From Burkholderia sp. L27(2015) (GTDB taxonomy: Bacteria > Pseudomonadota > Gammaproteobacteria > Burkholderiales > Burkholderiaceae), in the NCBI RefSeq assembly GCF_009765705.1, contig NZ_LMUX01000008.1:20156-84155 (forward strand): a DNA stretch of 64,000 nucleotides. Direction: 5' to 3'. The notes below the pieces were generated by a model. That model was not told where the DNA came from and made no database searches. It saw nothing but the letters and a program-made list of their open reading frames with translations. Shown here piece by piece: positions 45,920 to 54,637 of the stretch. A program made the position numbers and the translations under genes. Each line of letters begins with the position of its first letter. Position 1 is the first letter of the stretch.

Positions 45920-46054
45920 TTATTTGCTTTTGATGCTGACGCCTTCGTCGATGGTGCCATATGCGGAAATGCTGCCGGAACCCGCGCCGCCATTGCCATT
46001 GGCACAGGCCGTAAGCGTCAACACCGCCGCGACGATAACAAAAATTTTGAACAC
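45920..46054 (-). CDS. Small lipoprotein (44 residues)
   Basis: A GTG start at 46054 with an AGGTG ribosome site gives a short lipoprotein: hydrophobic h-region VFKIFVIVAAVLTL, lipobox LTAC, then a Gly/Ser-rich stretch and SAYGTIDEGVSIKSK. The YGTIDEGV segment resembles the first beta-strand of Burkholderia porins, which read LYGTIDEGI. It is too short for a porin, so it may be a distinct mini-lipoprotein or a porin remnant. It is convergent with the dioxygenase-like gene. Confidence 0.6.
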   Translation of the reverse strand: MFKIFVIVAAVLTLTACANGNGGAGSGSISAYGTIDEGVSIKSK

Positions 46055-46258
46055 GCTGCACCTACTTGAATGAAAGAACATCTGCCATTTTAGCCAGTGC
46101 GGGATCGCCATGCTGCGTCACGCAACGACCGACATCGACGCCCCGGGGCAACCGGCCGTCGCATGCCAAAGGCACGGGCGCAGTCAAGGCACCCCATCGC
46201 CTTGATACAATAGCGCTCATTAGCTGAGCTCACACCCTTCGTTCGCCGGAAAACCACC

Positions 46259-47092
46259 ATGAAGCAATACCACGACCTGATCAAAGACATTTTGAGCAAC
46301 GGGACCCGTAAGGCCGATCGCACTGGCACCGGCACCATCAGCGTGTTCGGGCGGCAAATGCGCTTCGATCTGGCGGCGGGCTTCCCGGTCGTGACCACCA
46401 AGCGTATCCATCTGAAAAGCGTGATCCACGAATTGCTGTGGTTCCTGAACGGCGACACGAATATCAAGTATCTGAACCAGAATGGCGTGACGATCTGGGA
46501 CGAATGGGCCGATGAAACGGGTAACCTGGGCCCGGTGTACGGCTATCAATGGCGCTTCTGGCCGCGCCCGGATGGCACTACGGTGGATCAGATCACCGAT
46601 CTGGTCAAACAGATCCGCACCCGTCCGCATTCGCGCCGCCTGCTGCTCACGGCGCTGAACGTGGCAGATTTCCCCGACGAATCGAAATCGCCCTCGGATA
46701 ACGCGCGCGACGGCAAAATGGCGCTCGCGCCGTGCCACTGCTTTGCCCAGTTTTATGTCAACGAAGGCAAATTAAGCTGCCTGCTGTACTGTCGCAGCCA
46801 GGACGTGTTCCTGGGCACGCCGTTCAATATCGCGAGCTATGCCTATCTGACCCATATGCTGGCGCAACAATGCGATCTTGAAGTGGGAGAGCTGGTCTGG
46901 TCGGGCGGCGACTGCCATATCTATCTGAACCATCTTGAACAGGTCGATCAGTTGCTCAGCCGTAGTTTTTTCGAGCTGCCGACGCTGCATATCCACCGCA
47001 AGCCCGAAAGCATCCTGGCGTATCAATACGACGATTTCGAACTGCAGAACTATCAGTTCCACCCGGCTATCAAGGCGCCGATCGCGGTCTGA
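46259..47092 (+). CDS. thyA: Thymidylate synthase
   Basis: Makes dTMP from dUMP with methylene-tetrahydrofolate. It has 277 residues. The catalytic cysteine is C159 in [10 protein letters not shown]. dUMP contacts are in [10 protein letters not shown], and [15 protein letters not shown] is conserved. About 13 extra residues ([12 protein letters not shown]) before the active site make it longer than the 264-residue E. coli enzyme; the same loop insertion exists in other lineages. Its stop codon lies inside a 23-bp tandem repeat. The partner gene folA lies 10 kb away. Confidence 0.97.
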   Translation: MKQYHDLIKDILSNGTRKADRTGTGTISVFGRQMRFDLAAGFPVVTTKRIHLKSVIHELLWFLNGDTNIKYLNQNGVTIWDEWADETGNLGPVYGYQWRFWPRPDGTTVDQITDLVKQIRTRPHSRRLLLTALNVADFPDESKSPSDNARDGKMALAPCHCFAQFYVNEGKLSCLLYCRSQDVFLGTPFNIASYAYLTHMLAQQCDLEVGELVWSGGDCHIYLNHLEQVDQLLSRSFFELPTLHIHRKPESILAYQYDDFELQNYQFHPAIKAPIAV

Positions 47093-47143
47093 CACAGCGC
47101 GGGATCGCGGTTTGACCCAGCGCCGGATCGCGGTTTGATTGTG
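47080..47143. repeat. 23-bp tandem repeat spanning the thyA stop codon
   Basis: Units begin at 47080, 47103 and 47126 (the last one partial). Each starts GATCGCGGT(C/T)TGA. The first copy encodes the end of ThyA (Ile-Ala-Val-stop); the second and third carry the same codons and a TGA beyond the gene. Confidence 0.85.
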
Positions 47144-47233
47144 TAACGGCACACGGGTCCGGGTACGCGCGCGTCGAGGTAGCCGGATAGTCGCCAGTCG
47201 CCGCATGACATGCAGCGCCGAATGCGGACTTTC

Positions 47234-48163
47234 TCAACGCTTACCCGGATTCGCCGCACGCGCCTTGACCGTCGCGACAACTCCATCAAGCGCCTGCGTC
47301 GACATGGTTACCGCGGCCGCATCCGGAAAGCTATCGTTGATCAGCCCGCTTAGCACCTGCCCCGGCGGCGTCTCGATGAATACACGGGCGCCCAGCTCAT
47401 ACATCAAACGCACCGAGTCGTTCCATCTCACGGGATAACGCAGATTGGTCGCCAGATCGTCACGGATCGGCTCGGCCGTGCGTGCGGCACGCGCGGTGCG
47501 GTTGGCCAGATAGGGAATGCGCGGCGCGCGAAACGCCACTTTGGCCGCAGCCGCACTGAGCGTCTCGGACGCCGGCGCGAGCAATTCGCAATGCGAGGGC
47601 ACGCTGACAGCCAGCCGCTCGGCACGCCGTGCGCCCTGCTCGAGGGCTAGACGAATCAGTGCTGCGAGCCCCGCGTCGCTGCCCGCGACGACGATCTGCC
47701 GCGCTGCGTTGAGGTTGGCGAGATAAACCGGTGCTTCGATCTGCGCGAGCAAGCGCGTAATCTGCAACTCGTTCAGTCCCACTACCGCAGCCAACCCGTA
47801 GCCGCTGGGATAGGCGTTTTCCATCAACTGTGCGCGCAGCTCGACCAGACGCAATGCGTCGGCAAAATCAAGCGCATCGCAGATGACCGCCGCGGCAAAC
47901 GCGCCCACCGAAAGCCCCGCTGCGAAGTCTGGCTCGATGCCTTCGGCGGCCAGTGCGCGAGCCGCAGCGACGCTGGCCGTGACCAGGGTCAATTGCACGG
48001 CCACGGTCGATTCGAGTGCCGCGGCGCTATCCAGTAGAAGAATGTCTCGGCCCAACGCTTGCGAAGCTTCGGCAAGCGTGCGCCGAACCGCCTGATGATC
48101 GGGCAATTGTTGTAGATAACCGGGCGTTTGCGCGCCCTGCCCTGGGCACAGGATCGCTTTCAT
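47234..48163 (-). CDS. mdcH: Malonate decarboxylase epsilon subunit (malonyl-CoA:ACP transacylase)
   Basis: This protein primes the decarboxylase by loading malonyl onto the acetyl-ACP-like MdcC. It has 309 residues. The transacylase nucleophile lies in AAGLSVGAFAA (GxSxG), and the histidine in SVPSHCELL. The oxyanion motif is CPGQGAQ at the N-terminus. It is the last gene of the mdc operon, 63 bp after mdcG; that gap contains a 13-bp repeat array. Confidence 0.93.
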   Translation of the reverse strand: MKAILCPGQGAQTPGYLQQLPDHQAVRRTLAEASQALGRDILLLDSAAALESTVAVQLTLVTASVAAARALAAEGIEPDFAAGLSVGAFAAAVICDALDFADALRLVELRAQLMENAYPSGYGLAAVVGLNELQITRLLAQIEAPVYLANLNAARQIVVAGSDAGLAALIRLALEQGARRAERLAVSVPSHCELLAPASETLSAAAAKVAFRAPRIPYLANRTARAARTAEPIRDDLATNLRYPVRWNDSVRLMYELGARVFIETPPGQVLSGLINDSFPDAAAVTMSTQALDGVVATVKARAANPGKR

Positions 48164-48180
48164 GGTGTCGGTCCGTCGAA

Positions 48181-48219
48181 GTGCTGCGTCGGTGTGCTAC
48201 GTCGATATGCTGCGTCGGT
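48181..48219. repeat. Three copies of a 13-bp tandem repeat
   Basis: (G/A)TGCT(G/A)CGTCG(G/A)T repeats at 48181, 48194 and 48207. It fills most of the mdcG-mdcH spacer, where other mdc genes overlap or nearly touch. Confidence 0.85.
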
Positions 48220-48226
48220 GCTTTGG

Positions 48227-48919
48227 TCAAGCAGCGCGTTCGGGAGGGACCGCTAGTCTTAACGCCCAAGCGTCTTCCACCAGCATCGGTTCGCCGCAGG
48301 TGCGCAACAGCACGCGCTTCGCACCGCCGGCGTATTCGGCTAGTGCGATACAACCGGCGGGCGTTTCGAGTTGCGCGTCGATGCGCAGTCCCGCGTTGGC
48401 CGCGGGCACCGCCAACGACTGCAAAAGCTTTTGGGCGCTCTCGCGCGCCAGCCATTCCGGCGTGCGCAGCGTCAGGTCGAGGTCGCTGTCCGCATGCACC
48501 ACAGGCAAGCCCGTGGCCAGTTCGAAACCGACGCTGCCAGTCGGTCCCCAAGCCAGCCGAAACGGGCGCAGCACCGCCGCCAGCTCCCGGAACACCGCAA
48601 ACGCCGGCAGCGTCGCATGGCGCTTGGCGTCGTGTTCGCTCGGCGCGGGCGCGAGCAAGGGCGTTTGCGCGTCGACCAAGTCCTCAGGGCTGGCGACGGC
48701 CGCCACATCCGCAATCGACACCAGCGCACCGAAGCGCTCGCTGCGACCCGCACCCCGTACCCCCACGCTCACGAGACCTTGTGGCGCGCCAGCGCGACGC
48801 ACCACCACTACTGGCATGCGCTCAAGCGCTGCACCGACCCAATCGGGCGCGGCGCTCCAGCGCGGCACCCGTTGCAGTAGCAGTAGATCGTGAGGTGTTG
48901 GGGGCCGGCGCATTTTCAT
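48227..48919 (-). CDS. mdcG: Phosphoribosyl-dephospho-CoA transferase
   Basis: Attaches the 2'-(5''-triphosphoribosyl)-3'-dephospho-CoA prosthetic group, made by MdcB, to MdcC. It has 230 residues. The nucleotidyltransferase core is GSVGFELATG followed by ADSDLDL, with the two aspartates that bind metal. It lies 9 bp after mdcE. Family and operon position agree. Confidence 0.92.
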   Translation of the reverse strand: MKMRRPPTPHDLLLLQRVPRWSAAPDWVGAALERMPVVVVRRAGAPQGLVSVGVRGAGRSERFGALVSIADVAAVASPEDLVDAQTPLLAPAPSEHDAKRHATLPAFAVFRELAAVLRPFRLAWGPTGSVGFELATGLPVVHADSDLDLTLRTPEWLARESAQKLLQSLAVPAANAGLRIDAQLETPAGCIALAEYAGGAKRVLLRTCGEPMLVEDAWALRLAVPPERAA

Positions 48920-48928
48920 CGTGGTCTC

Positions 48929-49741
48929 TCAGTTGTCCTGCCACTGCAGCGCGAGACGCCGTCGCACTTCGATCGAAGCGGCGCGATTTTTCTGCGCCTG
49001 CGGCGAGCTGAGCCGGCTCGATAAATCAGGTGGCCCCTGGCGCGCGTCGGCCACCGCCGCCGCAAGCACCTCGCGCACCGTTTCGATATGCGCCGGCGTG
49101 GGCGCGTCGGCGTCTATATCGTTTATCAGCCGATGCAACAGGCCGAGCTGATCGAACGCCTTCATCGAGTAGCTCATTGGGATGATAGTTTCGCCCAGTG
49201 CATCGAGTGCCTCGACCGAACGCCGAGTGACTCGCGCGGCGGCTTCCTTGCCCATCGCGTGGACCAGCGTGCCCGGCGCATCGAGCGCAACAATCCGATT
49301 GGCCTGGTAGCCGTGCGCCAGGAATGCGCCCGACATGGCTGGACCTACGATCAGCGCGATCACCGGATGGCCGACGAGCCGCGCACTGGCGTAGGCATCG
49401 ACGGCGGCGGCACACGCCAAATGCAGGCCCAGCGTTTCTTCGCGGCGGCCGTACGCTTGGCTCGCTACGTCGACTATGGCAACGATAGGACGACGCTCGG
49501 CCGCGTGGCTATCGGCAATCATCGTCGCGCGCACTGTCTTGGCCAGCAACCAGCCCTGTTCAAGCCCCACGACATTGGTGATAGCGCGCGGGAAGCGCTG
49601 ATGCGCATCCGGCACGACGGCGATGAACTGCACACTCTCTTCGCCCAGCATGCCGCTGCCGCTCAAGATGGGCGCGGGTTCAAGCGATTTGCCGGCGAGC
49701 GCTTCAAACCAGATCTCGCCGCGGCTACGGTTCGCGCTCAT
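48929..49741 (-). CDS. mdcE: Malonate decarboxylase gamma subunit
   Basis: Carboxyltransferase-fold subunit that decarboxylates the malonyl thioester with MdcD. It has 270 residues from the ATG at 49741 (MSANRSRGE); it overlaps the mdcD stop by four bases (ATGA). Crotonase-like landmarks are VDVASQAYGRREE, VIALIVGPAMSGAFLAHG and VHAMGKEAAARVTRRS. The frame is open further upstream, but that part is only a shadow of mdcD. Confidence 0.93.
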   Translation of the reverse strand: MSANRSRGEIWFEALAGKSLEPAPILSGSGMLGEESVQFIAVVPDAHQRFPRAITNVVGLEQGWLLAKTVRATMIADSHAAERRPIVAIVDVASQAYGRREETLGLHLACAAAVDAYASARLVGHPVIALIVGPAMSGAFLAHGYQANRIVALDAPGTLVHAMGKEAAARVTRRSVEALDALGETIIPMSYSMKAFDQLGLLHRLINDIDADAPTPAHIETVREVLAAAVADARQGPPDLSSRLSSPQAQKNRAASIEVRRRLALQWQDN

Positions 49742-50619
49742 ACACCCTCCTGTGCGACATGGCCTGCCGCGGCTGCATGAGCCGGCCGCCAGTTCAAACG
49801 CATGCTTGCGCTGTCGATGGTCGCGGGGTCCACCGCATCCAGCAATTTCAGGTATTTCTCCACCTGTTCGCTGCGTGCCGGCGCCACCGGTCCTTGCGCA
49901 CACGCGGCACGCACTGCCTGCGCGATCCCGTGTGCATCGTCTTCGATCAACGCGTCCGCCAAGCCCGTGGCCGCGCGCTGCTCGCCACCAATCAGGCTCC
50001 AGATCAAGCGCCGATCGCCCGAATCGAGTTCCTGGATGCCGGCTTCCTGCTCGATCACTTCGGGTCCGTTCATGCCCAGTCTGCCCTGACGCGTCATGAT
50101 CAGGTACGAACACAAGGCCGCCGCCAGCGACATGCCGCCGAAGCAGCCCACCATCCCCGCGATCACGCCGACTACCGGCACATGCCGGCGCAACGCCACG
50201 ATCGCCGATTGGATCTCGGCAATCACGGCCAGCCCGAGGTTGGCTTCCTGCAAACGCACGCCGCCGGTCTCGAACAAAATCACGGGCCATACCGGCCGGC
50301 CCGCTTCGCATTCGCGCAACGCCAACTCCAGCGTGGCCGCGATCTTGGTGCCCGACACTTCGCCGATACTCCCACCCTGGAAAGCCGACTCGATAGCGAG
50401 CACCACCGCCGGGCGACCGGCCAGCGTTCCCTTGGCAATGATCACGCCGTCATCGGCCTGGCAGACGATGTCCTGCAACGGCAGCCAAGGCGACTCCAGA
50501 TGATCGAAAGGCCCGAGCAATTCGCGCATGCTGCCTTCGTCGAGAATAGCGCCGGCACGCTCGCGAGCGCCGAGTTCGATAAAGCTGCGGCGCTCCAGAA
50601 AAACGTCATAAGCACTCAT
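49738..50619 (-). CDS. mdcD: Malonate decarboxylase beta subunit
   Basis: Partner of MdcE in the decarboxylase core, with a crotonase-like carboxyltransferase fold. It has 293 residues. Landmarks are FLERRSFIELGARERA at the N-terminus, ESAFQGGSIGEVSGTKIA, and VVGVIAGMVGCFGGMSLAAA. It overlaps mdcC by four bases on one side and mdcE by four on the other, so translation is coupled. Confidence 0.93.
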   Translation of the reverse strand: MSAYDVFLERRSFIELGARERAGAILDEGSMRELLGPFDHLESPWLPLQDIVCQADDGVIIAKGTLAGRPAVVLAIESAFQGGSIGEVSGTKIAATLELALRECEAGRPVWPVILFETGGVRLQEANLGLAVIAEIQSAIVALRRHVPVVGVIAGMVGCFGGMSLAAALCSYLIMTRQGRLGMNGPEVIEQEAGIQELDSGDRRLIWSLIGGEQRAATGLADALIEDDAHGIAQAVRAACAQGPVAPARSEQVEKYLKLLDAVDPATIDSASMRLNWRPAHAAAAGHVAQEGV

Positions 50620-50909
50620 GATTCGCTTGCCTCCACCGCTTCGGCCAAGCGTAACGCCACCACGCCGGGCGTTGCGCCAAAGTCGTTGATTTCAATACGG
50701 GCCGCGCCTGCGTAACGCGTGAAGAAACGGTCCAGTACGCTTTTCCAGATCTGCCCGTAGCCGTCGACGCTGGTTTTGACGACGACTTGCGCGCAGCCAC
50801 CTTCGTGCGGCGAAAGCAGCACTTCCAGATCGCCTGAACCAACCACGCCGACATGCGCGCGCTGTTTGACCGGCTCGTGGGCCGGGTACTCGAAATTTAG
50901 ATGTTCCAT
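50616..50909 (-). CDS. mdcC: Malonate decarboxylase acyl-carrier protein (delta subunit)
   Basis: A 97-residue acyl carrier from the ATG at 50909 (MEHLNFEYP). The prosthetic-group serine is S25 in VVGSGDLEVL, the position known from Klebsiella. The C-terminal part ends with FGATPGVVALRLAEA. The start lies inside the end of mdcB (13-bp overlap) and the stop inside the start of mdcD. Confidence 0.92.
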   Translation of the reverse strand: MEHLNFEYPAHEPVKQRAHVGVVGSGDLEVLLSPHEGGCAQVVVKTSVDGYGQIWKSVLDRFFTRYAGAARIEINDFGATPGVVALRLAEAVEASES

Positions 50910-51946
50910 TGCGGCTGCGCCTCCTGGTGAGGATTGCGGGAAGGGTTGCAATATGCGTTGTGATCGGTGCGGCGATCACCGCCGCGACTGGCGATGCGGT
51001 CGATAAAGAGGGTTGCAGCCAGTAGATCGGCGGCACCCCCGGGGGATGCGTTCAATGCCAGCAACTGCGTGTCCAGCGCCAGCAGCGCGGCAAAGCCCGC
51101 CGTACTGCCGACGCCGCCCAAATCGAGCACCCGGCGGGCGCCACGTTGCGCAGCATGCAGGGCCGCGAGGCCACCGCGATGCAACAAGCACGTGTCGGCC
51201 AGCGTCGTCATGATCGCCATTAGCGTGTCGAGTTGAGCGATATTTTCGGGGTGTCCGGCGACACGTGCGGCACGCAAGGCGGGCAAGCCGATCTCGCGCA
51301 CATGCGGGAAACCGGCGCGCGCTTGCTCGCGAGCACCGCCAACCGAGAAACGGCGCGCGACGCGCAGGCCATGGCTTTCGACAGGTGGAGCGAACCGATC
51401 AGGGAAAGCGGCAATTTGGGCCGCGCTTGCGCAGATCTGCTGAGCGGTTTCGTGATCTTCGATGTCGTTGGGCGCAATCTCGCCGGTGACAATGTCGTGG
51501 GTCGCGATGTCGTTGACCCCCGCGTTGACCGCCGTGTTGCTCATTGCGGCGCCGCCATCGCCCGCCTGCATCGCCGCAGCAGCGGCAAGCAACCCGAGCA
51601 CCCAGATCGCGCCACGATGTGCATTGCTACCGCCCGTGGCGCTGAGCATCGCCACTTCGCCGCGCCGGCCTATCAACGCAAGACGTTCGCGCAGCGCCTG
51701 CGACGCGCGCTCGCCGAGCCCCGCCATCGCCAATGCGGCAAAGGTGGGTCTTAGCGCATGTGCCGACCGCGTCATCCTGGTCAGGTCGAGGTCGCGATGC
51801 GCTCCGCTGCCACGTCGATCGACGAGCGCGGGCTTCGGTGTCAGGCGTGCCTCGGCAAGCAAGGCATCGACGGCGTAGTCGGCCAGCAACGCCGCCGTCA
51901 ACGTCGATGACTCGTCTGAAGCCGCGTGGACCGCGATAAGCGTCAT
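50897..51946 (-). CDS. mdcB: Triphosphoribosyl-dephospho-CoA synthase (with an unusual insertion)
   Basis: Makes the prosthetic-group precursor from ATP and dephospho-CoA. It has 349 residues, longer than the usual roughly 290. Family blocks are TPKPALVDRRGSGAHRDLD at about 36-54, ATGGSNAHRGAIW at about 103-115, and LHRGGLAALHAAQ. Residues about 129-168 are a low-complexity insertion (NDIATHD, IVTGEIAP, NDIEDHE) encoded by degenerate DNA repeats at 51443-51562. A C-terminal tail of about 30 residues reaches over the mdcC start. All family motifs are intact, so it is probably active. Confidence 0.9.
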   Translation of the reverse strand: MTLIAVHAASDESSTLTAALLADYAVDALLAEARLTPKPALVDRRGSGAHRDLDLTRMTRSAHALRPTFAALAMAGLGERASQALRERLALIGRRGEVAMLSATGGSNAHRGAIWVLGLLAAAAAMQAGDGGAAMSNTAVNAGVNDIATHDIVTGEIAPNDIEDHETAQQICASAAQIAAFPDRFAPPVESHGLRVARRFSVGGAREQARAGFPHVREIGLPALRAARVAGHPENIAQLDTLMAIMTTLADTCLLHRGGLAALHAAQRGARRVLDLGGVGSTAGFAALLALDTQLLALNASPGGAADLLAATLFIDRIASRGGDRRTDHNAYCNPSRNPHQEAQPQWNI

Positions 51947-51955
51947 CCGCAGCCC

Positions 51956-53632
51956 CTACCAGCTGCGAAATTGCGGCGGCGGCACGTACAGACCGTCGGA
52001 CCACGCCACCAGATCGTCGATGCTGCGCGCGGCCAGCAGCGAGCGTTTGGCTTCGCCGCGGCGTATGCCGAGATCTTCGGGGAACGCGACAATGCCACGC
52101 TCACGCAATGCCGTGGTCTTGGCGGGATCGGCGCGCAAGCCCACGGGTGTCACTCCCGCGACCGCCGCCAGCGCCGCACGCCGCTCTTCCATGCCCTGTG
52201 CGTGGTGCAGATAGGCGATGCCCTCTTCCGTGACCACATGGCTGACGTCGTCGCCGTAGATCATCACCGGCGCAATCGGCATCCCGCTTTTCTTGCCCAC
52301 GGCAATCGCATCGAGCGCATCGACTATGGTCGGCTCACCGCCTTTCTTGAACGTCTCGGCCAGTTGCACCACCAGCTTGTGGCCGCGCGCAACCGGCGCA
52401 TCTCCTTTGAGAAGCGCGAGCCACGCCGGTGAAGAATGGCGTCGGCCGCGAGGGTCATGGCCCATATTCGGCGCCCCGCCAAAACCGGCCAAGCGCCCCA
52501 ATGTCACCGTGGACGAATTCGCGTCGGCGTCCATTTGCAAGGTCGAACCGATAAACAGATCGACGCCATATTGCCCGGCGAGTTGGCATAACACGCGATT
52601 CGAGCGCAGGCTGCCGTCGCGCCCGGTAAAAAATACATCGGGGCGTGCGCGGATATAGTCCTCCATGCCCACTTCGCTACCGAAGCAGTGCATGCTCTGC
52701 ACCCAGCCGCTTTCAATCGCTGGAATCATGGTCGGGTGAGGGTTTAGCGCCCAATGGGTGCAGATTTTGCCCTTCAGCCCGAGCGATGCGCCGTAGGTCG
52801 GCAGCAGCAATTCGATGGCCGCCGTATCGAAACCGATGCCATGGTTCAACGCGGTGACGCCGTATTTCTCATAGATGCCACGGATCACCATCATCCCAGT
52901 GAGCACCTGCAGGTCGCCGATATGGCGCGGATCACGCGTAAATAGCGGCTCGACCGCGAACGGCCGGTCGGCCTTCACCACCACATCGACCCAGGAGCCT
53001 GGAATATCGACGCGCGGCAACTCGTCGACGATTTCGTTGACCTGTACGATCACGATGCCGTGTTTGAATGCGGCGGCTTCGGCGATGGTCGGCGTGTCTT
53101 CGGTGTTGGCGCCCGTGTACAGATTGCCATGGCGATCGGCTTTCTCGGCGCACAGCAGCGCAACCTGCGGCGTGAGGTCGATGAACATGCGCGCGTACAG
53201 CTCGATGTAGGTGTAGATCGAGCCGATCTCGAGCAGCCCGTCTTCGAGCAATTGCGCGACGCGCAAGCTTTGCGTTCCGGCAAACGCGAAATCCACTTTG
53301 TGAGCGATGCCGCGTTCGAACAGCGTCAGGTGCTCCGGGCGGCTAATACACGAGATCAATAGATGGACATCGTGGATCTTGGCGGGATCGACCTCGACCA
53401 GCGAACGCGACAGGAAATCGGCCTGCTTCTGGTTATCGCCTTCGATCACGACGCGGTCACCGGGCACGATCAGCGCTTCGAGCGCGTCGACGATCCGCTC
53501 GGTAGGCAGTACCCCGTCGCGGTCCAGCCAAGGGGCGATTTTGGCCAGTCTCCTCAACTTCTCGTCGCGCAGCGTAGTCCACGATCGAGGGGCGGCGCTG
53601 GAGTCTGATTGAGCAATGGCGGCTTGATTCAT
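51956..53632 (-). CDS. mdcA: Malonate decarboxylase alpha subunit (acetyl-ACP:malonate transferase)
   Basis: Exchanges acetyl for malonyl on the carrier protein. It has 558 residues from the ATG at 53632, which has a GGAG element. CoA-transferase-like landmarks are VIEGDNQKQADFLSRSL, FAFAGTQSLRVAQLLEDG, NLYTGANTEDTPTIAEAAAF-like, and GRLAGFGGAPNMGHDPRGRR. It is the first enzyme gene of the operon; the regulator gene ends 47 bp upstream on the same strand. Confidence 0.95.
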   Translation of the reverse strand: MNQAAIAQSDSSAAPRSWTTLRDEKLRRLAKIAPWLDRDGVLPTERIVDALEALIVPGDRVVIEGDNQKQADFLSRSLVEVDPAKIHDVHLLISCISRPEHLTLFERGIAHKVDFAFAGTQSLRVAQLLEDGLLEIGSIYTYIELYARMFIDLTPQVALLCAEKADRHGNLYTGANTEDTPTIAEAAAFKHGIVIVQVNEIVDELPRVDIPGSWVDVVVKADRPFAVEPLFTRDPRHIGDLQVLTGMMVIRGIYEKYGVTALNHGIGFDTAAIELLLPTYGASLGLKGKICTHWALNPHPTMIPAIESGWVQSMHCFGSEVGMEDYIRARPDVFFTGRDGSLRSNRVLCQLAGQYGVDLFIGSTLQMDADANSSTVTLGRLAGFGGAPNMGHDPRGRRHSSPAWLALLKGDAPVARGHKLVVQLAETFKKGGEPTIVDALDAIAVGKKSGMPIAPVMIYGDDVSHVVTEEGIAYLHHAQGMEERRAALAAVAGVTPVGLRADPAKTTALRERGIVAFPEDLGIRRGEAKRSLLAARSIDDLVAWSDGLYVPPPQFRSW

Positions 53633-53679
53633 GGTCAAAAACTCCGAATCACAGATAAATGCGGCAGGTGGGTGCAGGC

Positions 53680-54447
53680 CTAGGCGCGTTGGCGGCGGGG
53701 CTTCACCGGCTTGGCCTCGGCTGCTTGTTTATCGGTCAAAAAACGGTATAGCAGTTCTCCACTACTGAGCAAGTGCGCGCTCACCAGCGTCTGCGCCCGG
53801 GCGACATCGCGGCGCTCGACCGCTCGCAGCAGCTCGGCGTGCTCGCTATCCGAGAGGGCCTTGCGCGACGGCACATCGAATTTTACGCGCAGATAGCGTT
53901 CGCCGCGTCGGTGCAGCGTCTGGATCAGCTCCATCAACCGTGGCCGGGAGGCGGGTGCGTAAAGACTCAGGTGGAAAGCTTGATTGTGAGCCACATAAAG
54001 TGTTTCGTCAGCTTCGGCCGTAGCGGCCTTCAGGCGCGCGGCGGCCTCCGCCAAGGTGCCATCGGTATGGTGCGAAATGGCCAGGCCGATCGCGAGACTT
54101 TCCAGCGCGGCACGCATTTCGTAGATTTCGCGCGCTTCATCGGCCACCAACGGGCTGACAGTCGCGCCTTTGTGCGTTTCGGATCGGACCCAGCCTTCGC
54201 TTTCGAGCTGGCGCAATGCCTCGCGCACCGGAATTGCGCTGACTGAAAATTGGCGCGCGACCGCATCCTGGCGTAGCGGCATGCCGGGCTGCAAAGTCCC
54301 TTCGACAATGGCCAGGCGCAAAGCGTCGGCAATCATGCGCGAGGTGCTCGGTCGCGGTTCCAGTGTGATGCCGACCGGGAAGGTCACCTTGCTGATGGGA
54401 CCCTGACTGGCCGCACCCCCGGGAAAACGAGGCGTTGATTTATCCAT
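53680..54447 (-). CDS. GntR-family regulator, probably of malonate utilisation (MdcY-like)
   Basis: A 255-residue FadR-subfamily protein. The winged helix lies at about residues 38-100 (LRLAIVEGTLQPGMPLRQDAVA, SVSAIPVREALRQLESEGWV). The FCD ligand domain follows, with the usual metal-site His (TDGTLAEAA, HNQAFHLSLY, SEHAELLRAV). It is the first gene of the mdc transcription unit and diverges from the MFS gene. In Acinetobacter a GntR repressor (MdcY) controls mdc genes, and this is the likely equivalent. Confidence 0.87.
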   Translation of the reverse strand: MDKSTPRFPGGAASQGPISKVTFPVGITLEPRPSTSRMIADALRLAIVEGTLQPGMPLRQDAVARQFSVSAIPVREALRQLESEGWVRSETHKGATVSPLVADEAREIYEMRAALESLAIGLAISHHTDGTLAEAAARLKAATAEADETLYVAHNQAFHLSLYAPASRPRLMELIQTLHRRGERYLRVKFDVPSRKALSDSEHAELLRAVERRDVARAQTLVSAHLLSSGELLYRFLTDKQAAEAKPVKPRRQRA

Positions 54448-54637
54448 AAGATCAAATATTATATATAAAAATGCGTAAAAACATCCAGAGTTACGCTAGG
54501 TACTTGGCAGATAGCAGCCTGACATTCACCTAAGCATGACCGAGCAGCTTGACGATGAACGATTTCGGCCGCAGTTGGAGGCCAAAGTCTGGCGGGCGAA
54601 GAGTCGTCAAAAATATAGATTCCCACGGAGGAGACAC
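54448..54637. promoter_or_regulatory. Divergent regulatory region of the mdc operon and its MFS carrier
   Basis: This 190-bp spacer contains an AT-only stretch (ATATTATATATAAAAAT at 54456-54472), unusual in this GC-rich DNA and well placed for promoter or GntR operator sequences. No clean operator palindrome could be assigned. A strong ribosome site (GGAGGAG) ends the region before the MFS ATG. Confidence 0.5.

Noticed and set aside
49742..50311. N-terminal extension of mdcE within mdcD
   Set aside because: The extra 190 residues are out of frame with mdcD and have no homology; the ATG at 49741 in an ATGA overlap fits the family length.
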